IMG/VR virus record: IMGVR_UViG_3300002835_001102
Coordinates: 1 to 23,693 of that record
Strand: one strand, 5' to 3'
From: a virus
Length of the DNA: 23,693 nucleotides
Within the stretch, counting starts at the first letter, position 1. Every line of letters begins with the position of its first letter. The notes beneath the pieces were generated by a model. The model saw nothing but the letters and a program-made list of their open reading frames with translations, made no database searches and was not told the DNA's origin. Shown here in pieces: positions 7,901 through 16,556 of this stretch. Position numbers and translations under genes: made by a program.

Positions 7901-9418
7901 ATGCTTGTACGCCTCGATATTCCGCCGGGTGTCCGTTCGGCGGACACCGCCTTTGCGCGTCCGGGCGTTTGGCGCGATGCCAGCCTGATCCGGTTTTATG
8001 AGGGTGCCCCCGAGACCATGGGGGGATGGGAACAGGTCACAACCAGCCAGATTGGCGGCGTGTGCCGCTCGATCATAACCTGGACGGATAATTCCAATCG
8101 CTCAAACATTGCCATGGGCCGGCATAATGGGCTTAGCCTGTGGCGCGCGGGAGCCTTGGTGGATATTACACCCGCCACGGGCTTTACGGTTGGTCAGATC
8201 GATGGTTCGGGCGGCTCTGGCTACGGAACTGGAGCGTATGGGGTGGGCGGTTATGGCGATCCGTCAACCTCGGATGCTTTTCCGCTAACCTGGTCGTTTG
8301 CGACCTATGGCGAGACCCTATTTGCCAATCCGCGCAATCAAGGGATTTTTTGGTGGCAGAATAATACGGCGGTCAAGCCAGCGCTTTTAACCAATGCCCC
8401 GGCGCGCTGCACGATCATGACTGTGACGCCAAGTTTGCAAGTCATGGCGCTGGGCTGCACCAATACGAGCGGCGTATTTGATCCGCTTTGCATCCGCTAT
8501 ACGGATACGGAAAATCCGACAGGCTGGGCGATTACGTCAACCAATCTGGCTGAACAGACCTTTTTGGATAGCGGCGGGCGCATTGTTGGTCAGGCTTGGC
8601 TTGGCGATACCTGCGCAATCTGGACCAATAATAGTTTTTGGATCGGACGTTATACCGGGTCTTTTGCTCAGCCTTGGATCTTTACCAAGACGGCGGATGA
8701 TTGCGGCCTAGCCGGGCCAAATGCGGTTACGGTGCTTAATCAGGTCGCTTATTGGATCACGCCGCAAGGGCGCATGATGGCATGCGGTGTTGGTGGGATT
8801 CCGCAAATGCTCGAGCTGGGCCTTGGCGATGATTTTGCCTCTAATCTGGCCCCTGGCCAAAATGACAAGATTGTCGCCTCGACCATATCCAAGTTTGGTG
8901 AGGTGATTGTTTACTATGCCGATAAGCGCGATGGTTATGAAAACTCGCGTTACATCTTGGTCAATGTCGCAAAAGGTCATGTTGCGCCGGGCAGGATGGC
9001 GCGCACGGCCTGGTGCGATGTTGGCGCGGCCAATGATGCCTATCCGGTCGGCATAACCTATCAGGGTGATGTATTTTATCAGGAAAAGGGCACGACGGCG
9101 GCAGATCAGCCGCTCAAAGCCTATCTCGAAAGCTCGATTCTGTCTTTGGACGAGTCGGACACGGTTTGGCTCGTCAATAGCATTCGACCTGATTTTAAAA
9201 ACCAAGTCGGACCGATCACCATGACGGTTTCGGCGGCGCTTTATCCGCAAGATGTGCCTGTGGTTAGGACGACGACCAATTTTGTCGCTGGGCAGAGCAA
9301 GTTTGATACCTTGTTTTCGGGCCGATATTTGAGCCTTCGGCTTGAATCCAACTATTATCCGTCTTCGTTCCGATTGGGCACAATCTCGGTGGACCTGACG
9401 GCTACAGGCACAAAATGA
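7901..9418 (+). CDS. Tail hub / nozzle candidate (packaged-DNA stabilisation-like)
   Basis: A 505-residue protein. Its N-terminus I-P-P-G-V-R-S-A-D-T-A-F-A-R-P-G-V-W-R-D followed by L-I-R-F-Y and M-G-G-W is the opening of a large family of podovirus virion proteins related in size and layout to P22 gp10 (packaged DNA stabilisation) and to tail nozzles. The rest is beta-rich: a Gly-rich stretch (about 100-120) and repeated W-x-x-G-x-Y-T/W-T-N-N-S-F-W motifs suggest a propeller-like fold. Such proteins sit below the adaptor and close the tail channel. Place after fibre genes and before ejection genes agrees. The specific name is inferred, not proven. Confidence 0.6.
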   Translation: MLVRLDIPPGVRSADTAFARPGVWRDASLIRFYEGAPETMGGWEQVTTSQIGGVCRSIITWTDNSNRSNIAMGRHNGLSLWRAGALVDITPATGFTVGQIDGSGGSGYGTGAYGVGGYGDPSTSDAFPLTWSFATYGETLFANPRNQGIFWWQNNTAVKPALLTNAPARCTIMTVTPSLQVMALGCTNTSGVFDPLCIRYTDTENPTGWAITSTNLAEQTFLDSGGRIVGQAWLGDTCAIWTNNSFWIGRYTGSFAQPWIFTKTADDCGLAGPNAVTVLNQVAYWITPQGRMMACGVGGIPQMLELGLGDDFASNLAPGQNDKIVASTISKFGEVIVYYADKRDGYENSRYILVNVAKGHVAPGRMARTAWCDVGAANDAYPVGITYQGDVFYQEKGTTAADQPLKAYLESSILSLDESDTVWLVNSIRPDFKNQVGPITMTVSAALYPQDVPVVRTTTNFVAGQSKFDTLFSGRYLSLRLESNYYPSSFRLGTISVDLTATGTK

Positions 9419-9768
9419 CGCCAGAGCAGCTTCGCGAGGGCCTTATCCAGTCCCTGGAAGGCGGCGGGGAGGGTTTCACGCTGCAAGACCTTGAGGAGCG
9501 AACCAGGGCGGGCCTTGCGCGGTTCTGGCTTGGTGAGCGCGGGGCTCTGGTCACTTACATTGTGGATAATGACGAAGGCCGCTCCATTCATGTCTGGCTG
9601 GGCTGCGGCGATATTAAGGAATTGGTGCAGATGCGAATTGGCATTGAGGCCTTTGCGCGAGCGCATGGCTGCCAATGGGCAACCATTAACAGTCGCAAGG
9701 GCTGGTCAAGGGTGTTTGCTAATGCGGGTTTTGAGCCTGATGGCGAGCAATTAAGGAAGCGGCTATGA
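9415..9768 (+). CDS. GNAT-like virion protein, similar in layout to T7 gp13
   Basis: A 117-residue protein overlapping both neighbours by ATGA. The C-terminal half, I-E-A-F-A-R-A-H-G-C-Q-W-A-T-I-N-S-R-K-G then a short F-A-N-A-G-F-E, is the terminal part of a GNAT acetyltransferase fold. Catalytic acetyl-CoA residues of the canonical R/Q-x-x-G-x-G/A loop are not visible. T7 gp13 and related small internal proteins also have a degenerate GNAT fold and lie before the ejection-protein genes, as here. A structural or assembly role is therefore likelier than an enzyme. Confidence 0.65.
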   Translation: MTPEQLREGLIQSLEGGGEGFTLQDLEERTRAGLARFWLGERGALVTYIVDNDEGRSIHVWLGCGDIKELVQMRIGIEAFARAHGCQWATINSRKGWSRVFANAGFEPDGEQLRKRL

Positions 9769-10928
9769 GCAGGTCACATAAAACAAAATCAACCCAGACC
9801 ACCAATCAGGTCCAGACCGATACGCCTACGGTCAATCCATTTTTGGATGCGATGTATCGCGGTGCCGCCGACAAGTTCACGGCCTTTGGCAATAGCGACG
9901 CCAATGATCTTGTAGCGGGTCCCTCTGCCTTACAGACCAAGGCGTTTGATGCGGCAGGCGGGCTGGGCGGTTGGCAAAGCCTCATGGCGGGCGCGCAGGA
10001 CATGGCCAAGGCGGCGGGCGGCGCTGGGGCCAATCTAGCCACCAGCAGCGGCTATAACCCGACCCTGATGGGCAATACTGCGCTTGGTCCGATGGCGCAT
10101 ATTAGCGCCTCAACGATCGATGGCATGGATCGGTCCAAATATATGGACCCGTATTTGAACGACGTCGTTAATACCACTATGGCCGATTTTGACGAGAATG
10201 CGGGCCAGACACGCGCAGCACAGGCGGCGCAGGCGGGTCTAAATGGTGGGTTTCGGTCCAGCCGCTTTGGACTGCGAGAAGCGCAAACCGAGGGCAATCT
10301 CGCGCGCGCAAGGGCAGCGACGGCGGCAGGCCTGCGGTCCAATGCCTTCGACAAGGCAACGGGCATGATGCAGTTCGATGCGGGCCAGACGCAAAGTGCG
10401 GCGGGCTTTAATGCCGGGGCGGATAATCAGCGCACCCTTACCCAGGGCCAGCTTGATGCGGCCACAGCGGCGGCAAATGCGGCGGCGCAAAATCAGGCCA
10501 GCCAGTTTGGTGCCAATGCAAGCAACCAGGCCTCGATGTTTAACGCAAACCAAAGCGATAATGCCCTACAGCGCATGTTGTCGGCGGCGGGCCTGCTTGG
10601 CAACCAAGCCACGGCCATGGGTGAGGGTCAGCGGTCTGATCTTGCCTCAATGCTGGGGGTGGGCAATACGCAATATGCCATTAACCAAGCCCAGAAGGAC
10701 GCCAAGGCGCGCCAGTTGCAGCTCTATGCCAGCCTGATGGGCAGCCTGCCGGTTGGGTCCTATACCAGCCGAACCGGGACCATGAACGGCACGACCACGG
10801 GCACGAGCACGAGCAAAACCAGCAATCCCATGTCCGCAATCCAAACGCTAGGGGCGCTTGGTCTGGCCCCGTTCACGGGCGGCGCAAGTCTAGCAGGGCT
10901 AATGCCGTCAATCTCCAATCCAATATAG
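9765..10928 (+). CDS. Ejection-type internal virion protein (Ala/Gln/Asn-rich)
   Basis: A 387-residue low-complexity protein, predominantly helical, dominated by Ala, Gln, Asn and Gly. The segment G-G-F-R-S-S-R-F-G-L-R-E-A-Q (about residues 160-175) is a motif I associate with unnamed podovirus virion proteins in this position, followed by a long A-A-A-N-A-A-A-Q-N-Q helix (about 225-260) and a Gly/Thr/Ser-rich tail with a hydrophobic C-terminus. This composition is typical of proteins ejected into the cell envelope ahead of the DNA. It lies directly before the other candidate ejection genes. Confidence 0.6.
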   Translation: MSRSHKTKSTQTTNQVQTDTPTVNPFLDAMYRGAADKFTAFGNSDANDLVAGPSALQTKAFDAAGGLGGWQSLMAGAQDMAKAAGGAGANLATSSGYNPTLMGNTALGPMAHISASTIDGMDRSKYMDPYLNDVVNTTMADFDENAGQTRAAQAAQAGLNGGFRSSRFGLREAQTEGNLARARAATAAGLRSNAFDKATGMMQFDAGQTQSAAGFNAGADNQRTLTQGQLDAATAAANAAAQNQASQFGANASNQASMFNANQSDNALQRMLSAAGLLGNQATAMGEGQRSDLASMLGVGNTQYAINQAQKDAKARQLQLYASLMGSLPVGSYTSRTGTMNGTTTGTSTSKTSNPMSAIQTLGALGLAPFTGGASLAGLMPSISNPI

Positions 10929-10938
10929 GAGGCCAGCC

Positions 10939-11616
10939 ATGGGCATGTTTGGAAAAATCGGCGCTGGCCTGTCCAAGATCGGCAAGTATTACACCTCACC
11001 AGAGGGCGCGCAAACGGCGCTGGCGATCCTGTCAGATTACGGCGGCAATGGTGAGAATTATCAAAGCTTGCAGCGTCAGCGCCAAGCGCTGGCACGAGAA
11101 GCACAGGCACGAGCACAAGAGCAAGCCGATCAAGAGCAAATCAATGCCATTATCAATGGCGGTGGCGGGGCTGGCCTTACTGATCTGGGCACAGCGGGCA
11201 ACGGCGGCGCGATGGCCGGGGCTGGACCAAGCGGCGGCCTGTTCGGTCGGCTTAGGGACCCCAACACTATAGCCATGTTGGCCATGATGGCGGGTCGTGG
11301 GAATAAATCGGTCGGCACAATTTTGGACATAGCCAGGCTGACCCAGCCGGATCATCAGGCCGTCAATATGGGAAATGGCGGCGTTGGTACTTATGATGGC
11401 AGCACGGGCCAATTTTCGGTCCTTCGCGAGCCGGACGCAAGAGTCGAAGGCTTCACCCTTGGCAATGGTCAAACCCGATTTAGCGCAGACGGAAGGCCCA
11501 TAGCCTCGGTCGCGCAGAAGTATGCGCCGCCTAGGAGCGGTGGCGGGCGCGGCGGCAGCTCTGCCATGGATGCCATAGCCGCTGAACTGCGCAGAAGGGG
11601 GCACCAAGTTGACTGA
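10939..11616 (+). CDS. Putative internal virion / ejection-associated protein
   Basis: A 225-residue protein with a strong AGGAGG site eleven bases before its ATG. The N-terminal third is a helical Gln/Arg-rich coiled coil (L-Q-R-Q-R-Q-A-L-A-R-E-A-Q-A-R-A-Q), followed by a Gly-rich linker and a beta-like region containing a D-G-S-T-G-Q-F-S-V hairpin. No family recognised. Its end overlaps the next gene by eight bases. Context (between two ejection candidates) suggests a virion protein. Confidence 0.6.
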   Translation: MGMFGKIGAGLSKIGKYYTSPEGAQTALAILSDYGGNGENYQSLQRQRQALAREAQARAQEQADQEQINAIINGGGGAGLTDLGTAGNGGAMAGAGPSGGLFGRLRDPNTIAMLAMMAGRGNKSVGTILDIARLTQPDHQAVNMGNGGVGTYDGSTGQFSVLREPDARVEGFTLGNGQTRFSADGRPIASVAQKYAPPRSGGGRGGSSAMDAIAAELRRRGHQVD

Positions 11617-12226
11617 TCTTTCCCAACTGTCAGATGACGAATTGATGGCCATGTATCAACAGGCCAAGACGCAAGACCCTGTTGCGGTGCGTCAAAAGCG
11701 TAATCTTGCCGAAAAGCAGCTTTCCGAGGACCGCGCGGCCTATTCGCGGTCGCTTGGCTATAGGCAAAACCTGTTGGACTTTAACGAGACTAATATGAAG
11801 GCGGGCACGGGCGGTTGGGAGTATCAATTGCCAATGAATGTTGGCCCGGCCATTGCGCGCATGCGAGGCGGACCTATTGCCCAATTGGTGACTAAGCAGG
11901 CTGACTTGCAGATGAATAGCGTCCCGCAAGGGCAAGGGTCTGTGTCTAATTATGAGCGCGGCCTGTACGGCGCAACCCAGCCCAATATCAATATGAAGGG
12001 GCCGGACAATACTGCGATTGTGAATCAGCGCCTTCGGCAGATTGATCGCGAAGGCAAGCGCTTGGCGTTTTACGAGCAATGGCTGAACAAAAACGGTGGC
12101 CTTGATGGCGCGGCAGAGGCTTGGTCAAGGCAAATGGCACAAGCAGGCGGCACAAAGCGCGTCCCGCTCCCGCAAAAGCAGGCCCGGGCGCAGAAGCCAG
12201 CCTATCGTATCGTTGCTGTGGAGTAG
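11609..12226 (+). CDS. Putative internal virion protein
   Basis: A 205-residue protein starting at TTG 11609, with AGAAGGGG about nine bases upstream; this start overlaps the previous gene by eight bases. The opening L-S-Q-L-S-D-D-E-L-M-A-M-Y is a short helix motif found in the N-termini of phage ejection and internal virion proteins. The remainder is helical and hydrophilic with a basic Pro/Lys/Gln-rich end. Function is inferred from the motif and place. Confidence 0.6.
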   Translation: MTDLSQLSDDELMAMYQQAKTQDPVAVRQKRNLAEKQLSEDRAAYSRSLGYRQNLLDFNETNMKAGTGGWEYQLPMNVGPAIARMRGGPIAQLVTKQADLQMNSVPQGQGSVSNYERGLYGATQPNINMKGPDNTAIVNQRLRQIDREGKRLAFYEQWLNKNGGLDGAAEAWSRQMAQAGGTKRVPLPQKQARAQKPAYRIVAVE

Positions 12227-12229
12227 TCT

Positions 12230-14923
12230 ATGCCGATTTACACCATAGAAGCCCCGAACGGTAAGCTGCTCAAGATCGAAGCTGATACGCCAGAAGCGGC
12301 CATGGCCGGGGCGCAAGAATATGCCAATGGGCAGGGGCGGCGCGATTCAGCGCTTAGCGATGCGCGCCGTCGTGCAGCGTCTATAAATGGGCAGGCGCGG
12401 GCAATTTCCCAAGGTGCAAGCCTAGGCTTTTCCGACGAGCTAGACGCCACGGCGGCGGCAGGTGAAACGGCCTTGCGCAATCTGTTGGCACGCACCGGCA
12501 TGGTCAAAAAAGCACCGTATTCAGCAGGCGATGCCTATAGCGCTGTCATGCAGGCGGAGCGTGAGGCCAATAAAGATTTTGCAGGCAAGCACCCTGCTCA
12601 GAACATAGCCCTTAACATTGTCGGCGGTCTTGGGACACCCGGCATGGGAATTGCGGCAAACTATATCGGCAAGAGCAAGAACCTTGTTGATGCCTTGCGC
12701 CGTTCGGCCATTGTTGGTGGCGGCGCGGGCGCGGTGGCCGGGGCCGGTTCGGCGGATGGCGGATTTTCTAACCGAGCGGCAGGCGCGGCAACTGGCGGTG
12801 CTATGGGCGCGGGCTTGGGTGTTGCGCTTCCGGTTGCTGCTAATGGTGCAATTGCGGCCTTGCGTCCGATTGCTAGGGGCGGTCAAAATCTAGCCGATTC
12901 CGTTCTTACCTCGGTTGGGCGGCCCGGTATTGCCAGTGCGCAATTGCGTAAGGCTACGGCGGCAGACCGCAAGGTTGCCCTGGCCATAGAAAAGAACATT
13001 CTTCGCGGCGGGTCAACGCCAGAGGATGTTATGCGCTTGGCTCGTGCGAACTCACAGTATCCCGTGTTTCACCATGGGGGTGACAGCCTGTCGTCAATGG
13101 CTGAGGTTTTGGCGCAATCGCCGGGGCCGGGTGAAAGCATCATTCGGTCGGCGGCAGAGCGCTCAATGGGGGCTGGACCTGCGCGGCTAAAGTCTGAACT
13201 TGCTAACCGCATGGGCGCAAAGGGGGACTATTTTGAAACGCTTGACACCTTAAAAGATGCACGCGCGACAAAGGTGAAGCCTTTAATTGAGGGCGCTTTT
13301 GACCAGCCGATTGACGGCGATAAATACGGGCAATTGTTTGAGCCCCTGATGGCGCGAGTGCCAACCAGTGCCAAGAAATTTGCCTATGATCTGGCTAAGA
13401 TTGATGGTCGCAATCCTGATGAATGGGCCATGCGTCTGACGGACAGCTATAGCGGACTGCCAACGGGCGGCTATGAGTTTAGCCCGCCGCCGGTTCCAAT
13501 TGACGCGGCGGATTATCTCGGTGTTGCGGGGGCCATGAAGCCGCCGGGCGGTCGCGGGGACAGTCTAGCAACCTTCATCGCCAAGCGCGGCGGGATTAAG
13601 CAGGATCGCGGCGAAGTGTCTGCGTTTGGCGGAGACCGCTGGCATAGGGACCTGCCATATCGCAACAAGCTTTTGAACGAGAACGGTCGAACGCTTGAAG
13701 ATCACGCACAGGCCGCGCTTGATGCTGGCTATTTCCCTGATAAGAATGCCTCATGGTCCGGTGCGGATAACATGCATCCGGTGACACCAGAGGACATTCT
13801 AGACGGCTTACGCGCTGAAATGTCGGGCAAGCCTTTGTTTGCCAAACAGCCCGATCCGGCTGCGGTTGAGCGTTTTAACCGGCTTTCCTCGCTGGAAGAT
13901 CGATTGCAGCAAGCGGGCATAGATCCCCGGTCTGTATCTCGTGAGGATGCGCAAAGGCTGCTTGGCAATCATGAGGGCGCAGATATTGGCCTTGATCAAT
14001 CTGCCTATGATGTTGGCCCATCCATGCCGCAAAGCGAATATTTGCCAACAGAGCAGCCAACAATTGAGACGCTGCACTTTTTGAAAAAGGGGTTGGACAA
14101 GGTTCTTGATCAGCATCGTGACCCTTTGACCGGGCGGCTGGATATGTCCAGAACCGGGGTTTTTGAGCTAAACGACTTGCGCACCAAGTTGGCTAAAGGC
14201 ATGCGCGCGGTGAATGATGATTATGAAACGGCCATGGCCACACATGGTGACGATTCAGACAATATTGCCGCGCTGCAAATTGGCCGGAATGTGTTTTCCA
14301 ACAAGTTTGACATGAATAGCGAGCGCATTGCGGATGTCTGGTCAAAGATGAGCGAGACCGCGCGCGAACAGTATCAGAAGGGCGTTGCTGAGGCGGCATT
14401 AAATGAGGTTCGCACCAAGGGCTTTGGCGCTATCCGCCGTATGATGAATGATGAATTTGGCGCGCGTATCCGCTTGGCCTTTAGGGACCAAAAAGAATAC
14501 GGCGCGTTTATGAATATGTTGGCGCAAGAATCCAAGGCGCAGGGCGTCAATAGCAAGGTTCTATACGGACCTCGCACCTATGCTCGCCAAGCGGCGCGGG
14601 CTGATCTTGAGGCACAGGGTGCAGACGGCGTTGATATGATGGCGGATGTGGTGGATTCTGGCTTTAGCCCGGTTCGGATGACCGGAAAGGCGCTCAAGCA
14701 AATTATCAAGTCGATACCGCAAAAAGATCGAAGCATTATAGGCGATCAAAATCTCAATGAAATTGCATCTAAGGCCTTGGTTGATCCTGATGAGTTTGAG
14801 CGGATTATGTCGCTGTTAAAGCAAGGCGGACGCGGGCCGGATGCGCTGTTAAAGCTGATCCGGTCCAAGGGCGCTCCGATTAGTTCGAGCGCTGCTCAAA
14901 TTGGGCCAATGCAGCGGAAGTAG
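12230..14923 (+). CDS. Large internal virion (ejection) protein
   Basis: An 897-residue protein, the largest in the window. The N-terminus Y-T-I-E-A-P-N-G-K-L-L-K-I-E-A-D is a short beta module frequent at the start of phage internal virion proteins, followed by an A-I-S-Q-G-A-S-L-G-F-S-D-E-L-D motif (about 58-72), then a glycine/alanine-rich region (about 161-210) with repeated G-A-G/G-A-A steps that looks like a glycine-zipper membrane helix pair. The remaining 680 residues are mostly helical. I see no lysozyme or transglycosylase motif. By analogy with T7 gp15/gp16 and P22 gp16/gp20 it may help form the channel for DNA entry. That is inference. Confidence 0.65.
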   Translation: MPIYTIEAPNGKLLKIEADTPEAAMAGAQEYANGQGRRDSALSDARRRAASINGQARAISQGASLGFSDELDATAAAGETALRNLLARTGMVKKAPYSAGDAYSAVMQAEREANKDFAGKHPAQNIALNIVGGLGTPGMGIAANYIGKSKNLVDALRRSAIVGGGAGAVAGAGSADGGFSNRAAGAATGGAMGAGLGVALPVAANGAIAALRPIARGGQNLADSVLTSVGRPGIASAQLRKATAADRKVALAIEKNILRGGSTPEDVMRLARANSQYPVFHHGGDSLSSMAEVLAQSPGPGESIIRSAAERSMGAGPARLKSELANRMGAKGDYFETLDTLKDARATKVKPLIEGAFDQPIDGDKYGQLFEPLMARVPTSAKKFAYDLAKIDGRNPDEWAMRLTDSYSGLPTGGYEFSPPPVPIDAADYLGVAGAMKPPGGRGDSLATFIAKRGGIKQDRGEVSAFGGDRWHRDLPYRNKLLNENGRTLEDHAQAALDAGYFPDKNASWSGADNMHPVTPEDILDGLRAEMSGKPLFAKQPDPAAVERFNRLSSLEDRLQQAGIDPRSVSREDAQRLLGNHEGADIGLDQSAYDVGPSMPQSEYLPTEQPTIETLHFLKKGLDKVLDQHRDPLTGRLDMSRTGVFELNDLRTKLAKGMRAVNDDYETAMATHGDDSDNIAALQIGRNVFSNKFDMNSERIADVWSKMSETAREQYQKGVAEAALNEVRTKGFGAIRRMMNDEFGARIRLAFRDQKEYGAFMNMLAQESKAQGVNSKVLYGPRTYARQAARADLEAQGADGVDMMADVVDSGFSPVRMTGKALKQIIKSIPQKDRSIIGDQNLNEIASKALVDPDEFERIMSLLKQGGRGPDALLKLIRSKGAPISSSAAQIGPMQRK

Positions 14924-15071
14924 CTTTTCTTACCGGCTCCCCGACAAAGATGGTCAAGACCCAGTGAATGACGGCCATCATAGACAGGAAAATCACCCAA
15001 TAAAGGATTTGGTAGATCAGGGTCTCAAGATCAAAATCCGGCGGGGTCAATAGCTTAAGCAGTTCCTTCAT
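14880..15071 (-). CDS. Small single-span membrane protein on the opposite strand
   Basis: A 63-residue ORF from ATG 15071 preceded by AGGA at a seven-base spacing (a GTG start at 15089 is the alternative). It has an amphipathic N-terminus (M-K-E-L-L-K-L-L-T-P-P), a hydrophobic segment of about 26 residues (about 19-44, with Trp/Tyr at its ends) and a polar tail. Its 3' end overlaps the last 44 bases of the 897-residue gene, and it fills a 208-base gap that is otherwise empty. The sequence looks like a true membrane protein rather than a frame shadow. It could be a lysis-timing or superinfection protein, but nothing proves this. Confidence 0.5.
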   Translation of the reverse strand: MKELLKLLTPPDFDLETLIYQILYWVIFLSMMAVIHWVLTIFVGEPVRKATSAALAQFEQRSN

Positions 15072-15131
15072 TTGCAAATCCTGCCACACTTTGTCAAGGT
15101 CCAGATGACCAATATCAAAGAAAGGTACACA

Positions 15132-15389
15132 ATGTCAAAAACACTGTTCGCGCTCAAGGCGCAGGCCGTGACCCTGTTTATGGCGCTTGGCTTCAAAATG
15201 AGCCATGCGGTTATTGATGAGGGCATGCGCTATGCCTCAGACCCGAAAGCCTATAAAAATGGCATAACTTCGTTTGCCAAGTCACACAGCCTTTCTCAAA
15301 AAGCTGCGGGTACACTTGATCTAGCGACCAAAGACATTCCTACGCCGGTCGTCGCCAGCGCGGGCGGCCCTAAGCCTAAAAAGGCATAG
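15132..15389 (+). CDS. Hypothetical protein at the head of the lysis module
   Basis: An 85-residue protein from ATG 15132, preceded by AAAGGT at a suitable distance. ATG 15105, with AAGGT four bases before it, would add nine residues and cannot be excluded. It is helical, with a hydrophobic stretch K-A-Q-A-V-T-L-F-M-A-L-G-F-K that is amphipathic rather than membrane-spanning, and a Pro/Lys-rich end. Function unknown. Confidence 0.65.
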   Translation: MSKTLFALKAQAVTLFMALGFKMSHAVIDEGMRYASDPKAYKNGITSFAKSHSLSQKAAGTLDLATKDIPTPVVASAGGPKPKKA

Positions 15390-15398
15390 GGCATACAG

Positions 15399-15875
15399 AT
15401 GGCTTGGTATGCGCTTGGGGTGCTTGCGGTCTTCACTTTAGGTCTTGCTTGCCTTGCGCATGGCTTGACCCGAGACCGCGCGGACCTCTTGGGAGCGGCG
15501 CTTGTGCTGGCCGTGACCTGGCCCCTGACCATGGTCGTCTCGCAGGTCTGTACGCCGCCGCAATCGATGCTACTAAACCCCATCCTTGATCTTGCCTTTG
15601 CCAGCGGCCTTGGCCTTGCTGTCAGGGCGCGGTGGGAGGTGTGGAAGATGATTTTACTTTTAATTATTGGGGTGCAGGCCTTTATGCACGTCGCCTATCA
15701 GGCCGCGTCCGCGGCCCCATGGGCTCTACTGCCCTACATAATCGAATTGAACATCACCTATGGATTGATGCTGGTGATAGTGGCCGGGGTAGGGGGGCGC
15801 GATGTTGTTTTGCATCTTGATCGCCATCGGCGCGGCGCTAGCTATTCTGTCCATCGTCCGGCGGGCCTTGAATGA
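15399..15875 (+). CDS. Multi-span membrane protein of the lysis region
   Basis: A 158-residue protein with about five hydrophobic segments (residues about 2-22, 29-48, 58-76, 81-101 and 108-131). It precedes an XhlA-like gene and the endolysin, so it may be part of the holin system or an unrelated membrane protein. The last 24 residues (G-R-D-V-V-L-H-L-D-R-H-R-R...) look like out-of-frame sequence, while the +1 frame over the same bases encodes a hydrophobic peptide. This points to an overlapping small gene or a frameshift near the six-G run at 15792-15797. Confidence 0.6.
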   Translation: MAWYALGVLAVFTLGLACLAHGLTRDRADLLGAALVLAVTWPLTMVVSQVCTPPQSMLLNPILDLAFASGLGLAVRARWEVWKMILLLIIGVQAFMHVAYQAASAAPWALLPYIIELNITYGLMLVIVAGVGGRDVVLHLDRHRRGASYSVHRPAGLE

Positions 15876-15942
15876 ACGTCCGCGAGGTGGGCGAAAGGGT
15901 GGTCACGGTCGAGACTGTGATCATCGGCACCGGCGACGGTAG
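15802..15942 (+). CDS. Candidate 46-residue membrane peptide overlapping two genes
   Basis: ATG 15802 lies after AGGGGGG (a Shine-Dalgarno-like run, four bases away). The first 25 residues (M-L-F-C-I-L-I-A-I-G-A-A-L-A-I-L-S-I-V-R) form one membrane span with positive residues after it. After about position 15872 it runs in shadow of the next gene and reads as Arg/Gly/His-rich. It may be a true small protein or the natural end of the upstream gene reached by frameshift. Confidence 0.35.
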   Translation: MLFCILIAIGAALAILSIVRRALNERPRGGRKGGHGRDCDHRHRRR

Positions 15943-16087
15943 CGACGGCCTAGTCAAGCGCTTTTCCAAGCTTGAAGACAAGGTTAATGGCCTTAGCAGT
16001 CTAATGGCCTTCTTATCGGTAGCGGGCACCATGATCGGCTTTTTGATTGGCATTTTTGTCCAGATCGTATTGGCCAAGAGCCACTAA
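15872..16087 (+). CDS. XhlA-like small membrane protein
   Basis: A 71-residue protein whose ATG overlaps the upstream stop (ATGA). The first part is a charged helical segment with K-R-F-S-K-L-E-D-K-V (about 28-38), and residues about 43-67 form one membrane span. This order (coiled coil then C-terminal span) is that of the XhlA family (PF10779), which accompanies holins in phage lysis cassettes. Adjacent membrane proteins and an endolysin downstream support a lysis role. Confidence 0.6.
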   Translation: MNVREVGERVVTVETVIIGTGDGSDGLVKRFSKLEDKVNGLSSLMAFLSVAGTMIGFLIGIFVQIVLAKSH

Positions 16088-16117
16088 TAGATCCCCTCTT
16101 AAAATCGGAATCTGACC

Positions 16118-16195
16118 ATGAATGCACAGGCTTGGATAGCTCTGGCCGTTTTGGGGCTATTAACCCCAGCCCTAACAACCAAGATCCACTTTTAA
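16118..16195 (+). CDS. Candidate 25-residue membrane peptide (possibly a remnant)
   Basis: ATG 16118 opens a 25-codon ORF, N-A-Q-A-W-I-A-L-A-V-L-G-L-L-T-P-A-L then T-T-K-I-H-F, in the 127-base gap between two genes. It looks like the start of a small holin-like protein, with no good ribosome site (GAATCTGACC only). A hairpin TGGGG/CCCCA (16152-16168) lies inside. It could be a remnant or non-coding. Confidence 0.25.
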   Translation: MNAQAWIALAVLGLLTPALTTKIHF

Positions 16196-16214
16196 GAAAC
16201 ATAGCGAGGGTCAG

Positions 16215-16526
16215 ATGAGCCTTTCCTCAACCGGTTTGCAGCCGGTCGATTTAACCGCGCTTGGAATGGGGGTTGCAGCGCTTTATTGGCTGTTTCGCCT
16301 TGAGGGCCGGACCAAGACGGCGCTTAGGGGCGTCGAAGAGATCACGGATGCCAATAAGAAGGCCTCAGGTCAGCGCCAAGCCGATCGCGAAGCCTTCGCG
16401 CGGCTAGATGAGCGGTTTGGCTTTCTCGACGAAAAAATCAATCAGATCATGGCCGGACAAGACCGGCTGGAACAGCGCGTGATGGAGCGCCTAACCCCCC
16501 GCGCGCGGCGCGGAACAACCGACTAA
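16215..16526 (+). CDS. Membrane-anchored coiled-coil protein of the lysis module
   Basis: A 103-residue protein with AGGGTCAG before the ATG. Residues about 12-27 are hydrophobic (one short span, A-L-G-M-G-V-A-A-L-Y-W-L-F), and residues about 45-93 form a charged coiled coil (R-Q-A-D-R-E-A-F-A-R-L-D-E-R-F). The membrane-then-coil layout resembles small proteins placed directly upstream of endolysin genes, some of which act as holin partners or antiholins. No specific family can be assigned. Confidence 0.6.
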   Translation: MSLSSTGLQPVDLTALGMGVAALYWLFRLEGRTKTALRGVEEITDANKKASGQRQADREAFARLDERFGFLDEKINQIMAGQDRLEQRVMERLTPRARRGTTD

Positions 16527-16556
16527 CCAAACCCTCACAATCTGAAAGGAAACACG

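Noticed and set aside
16152-16168. Terminator in the 16.1 kb gap
   Set aside because: The stem is only five base pairs and no T run follows; the lysis genes continue on the same strand.
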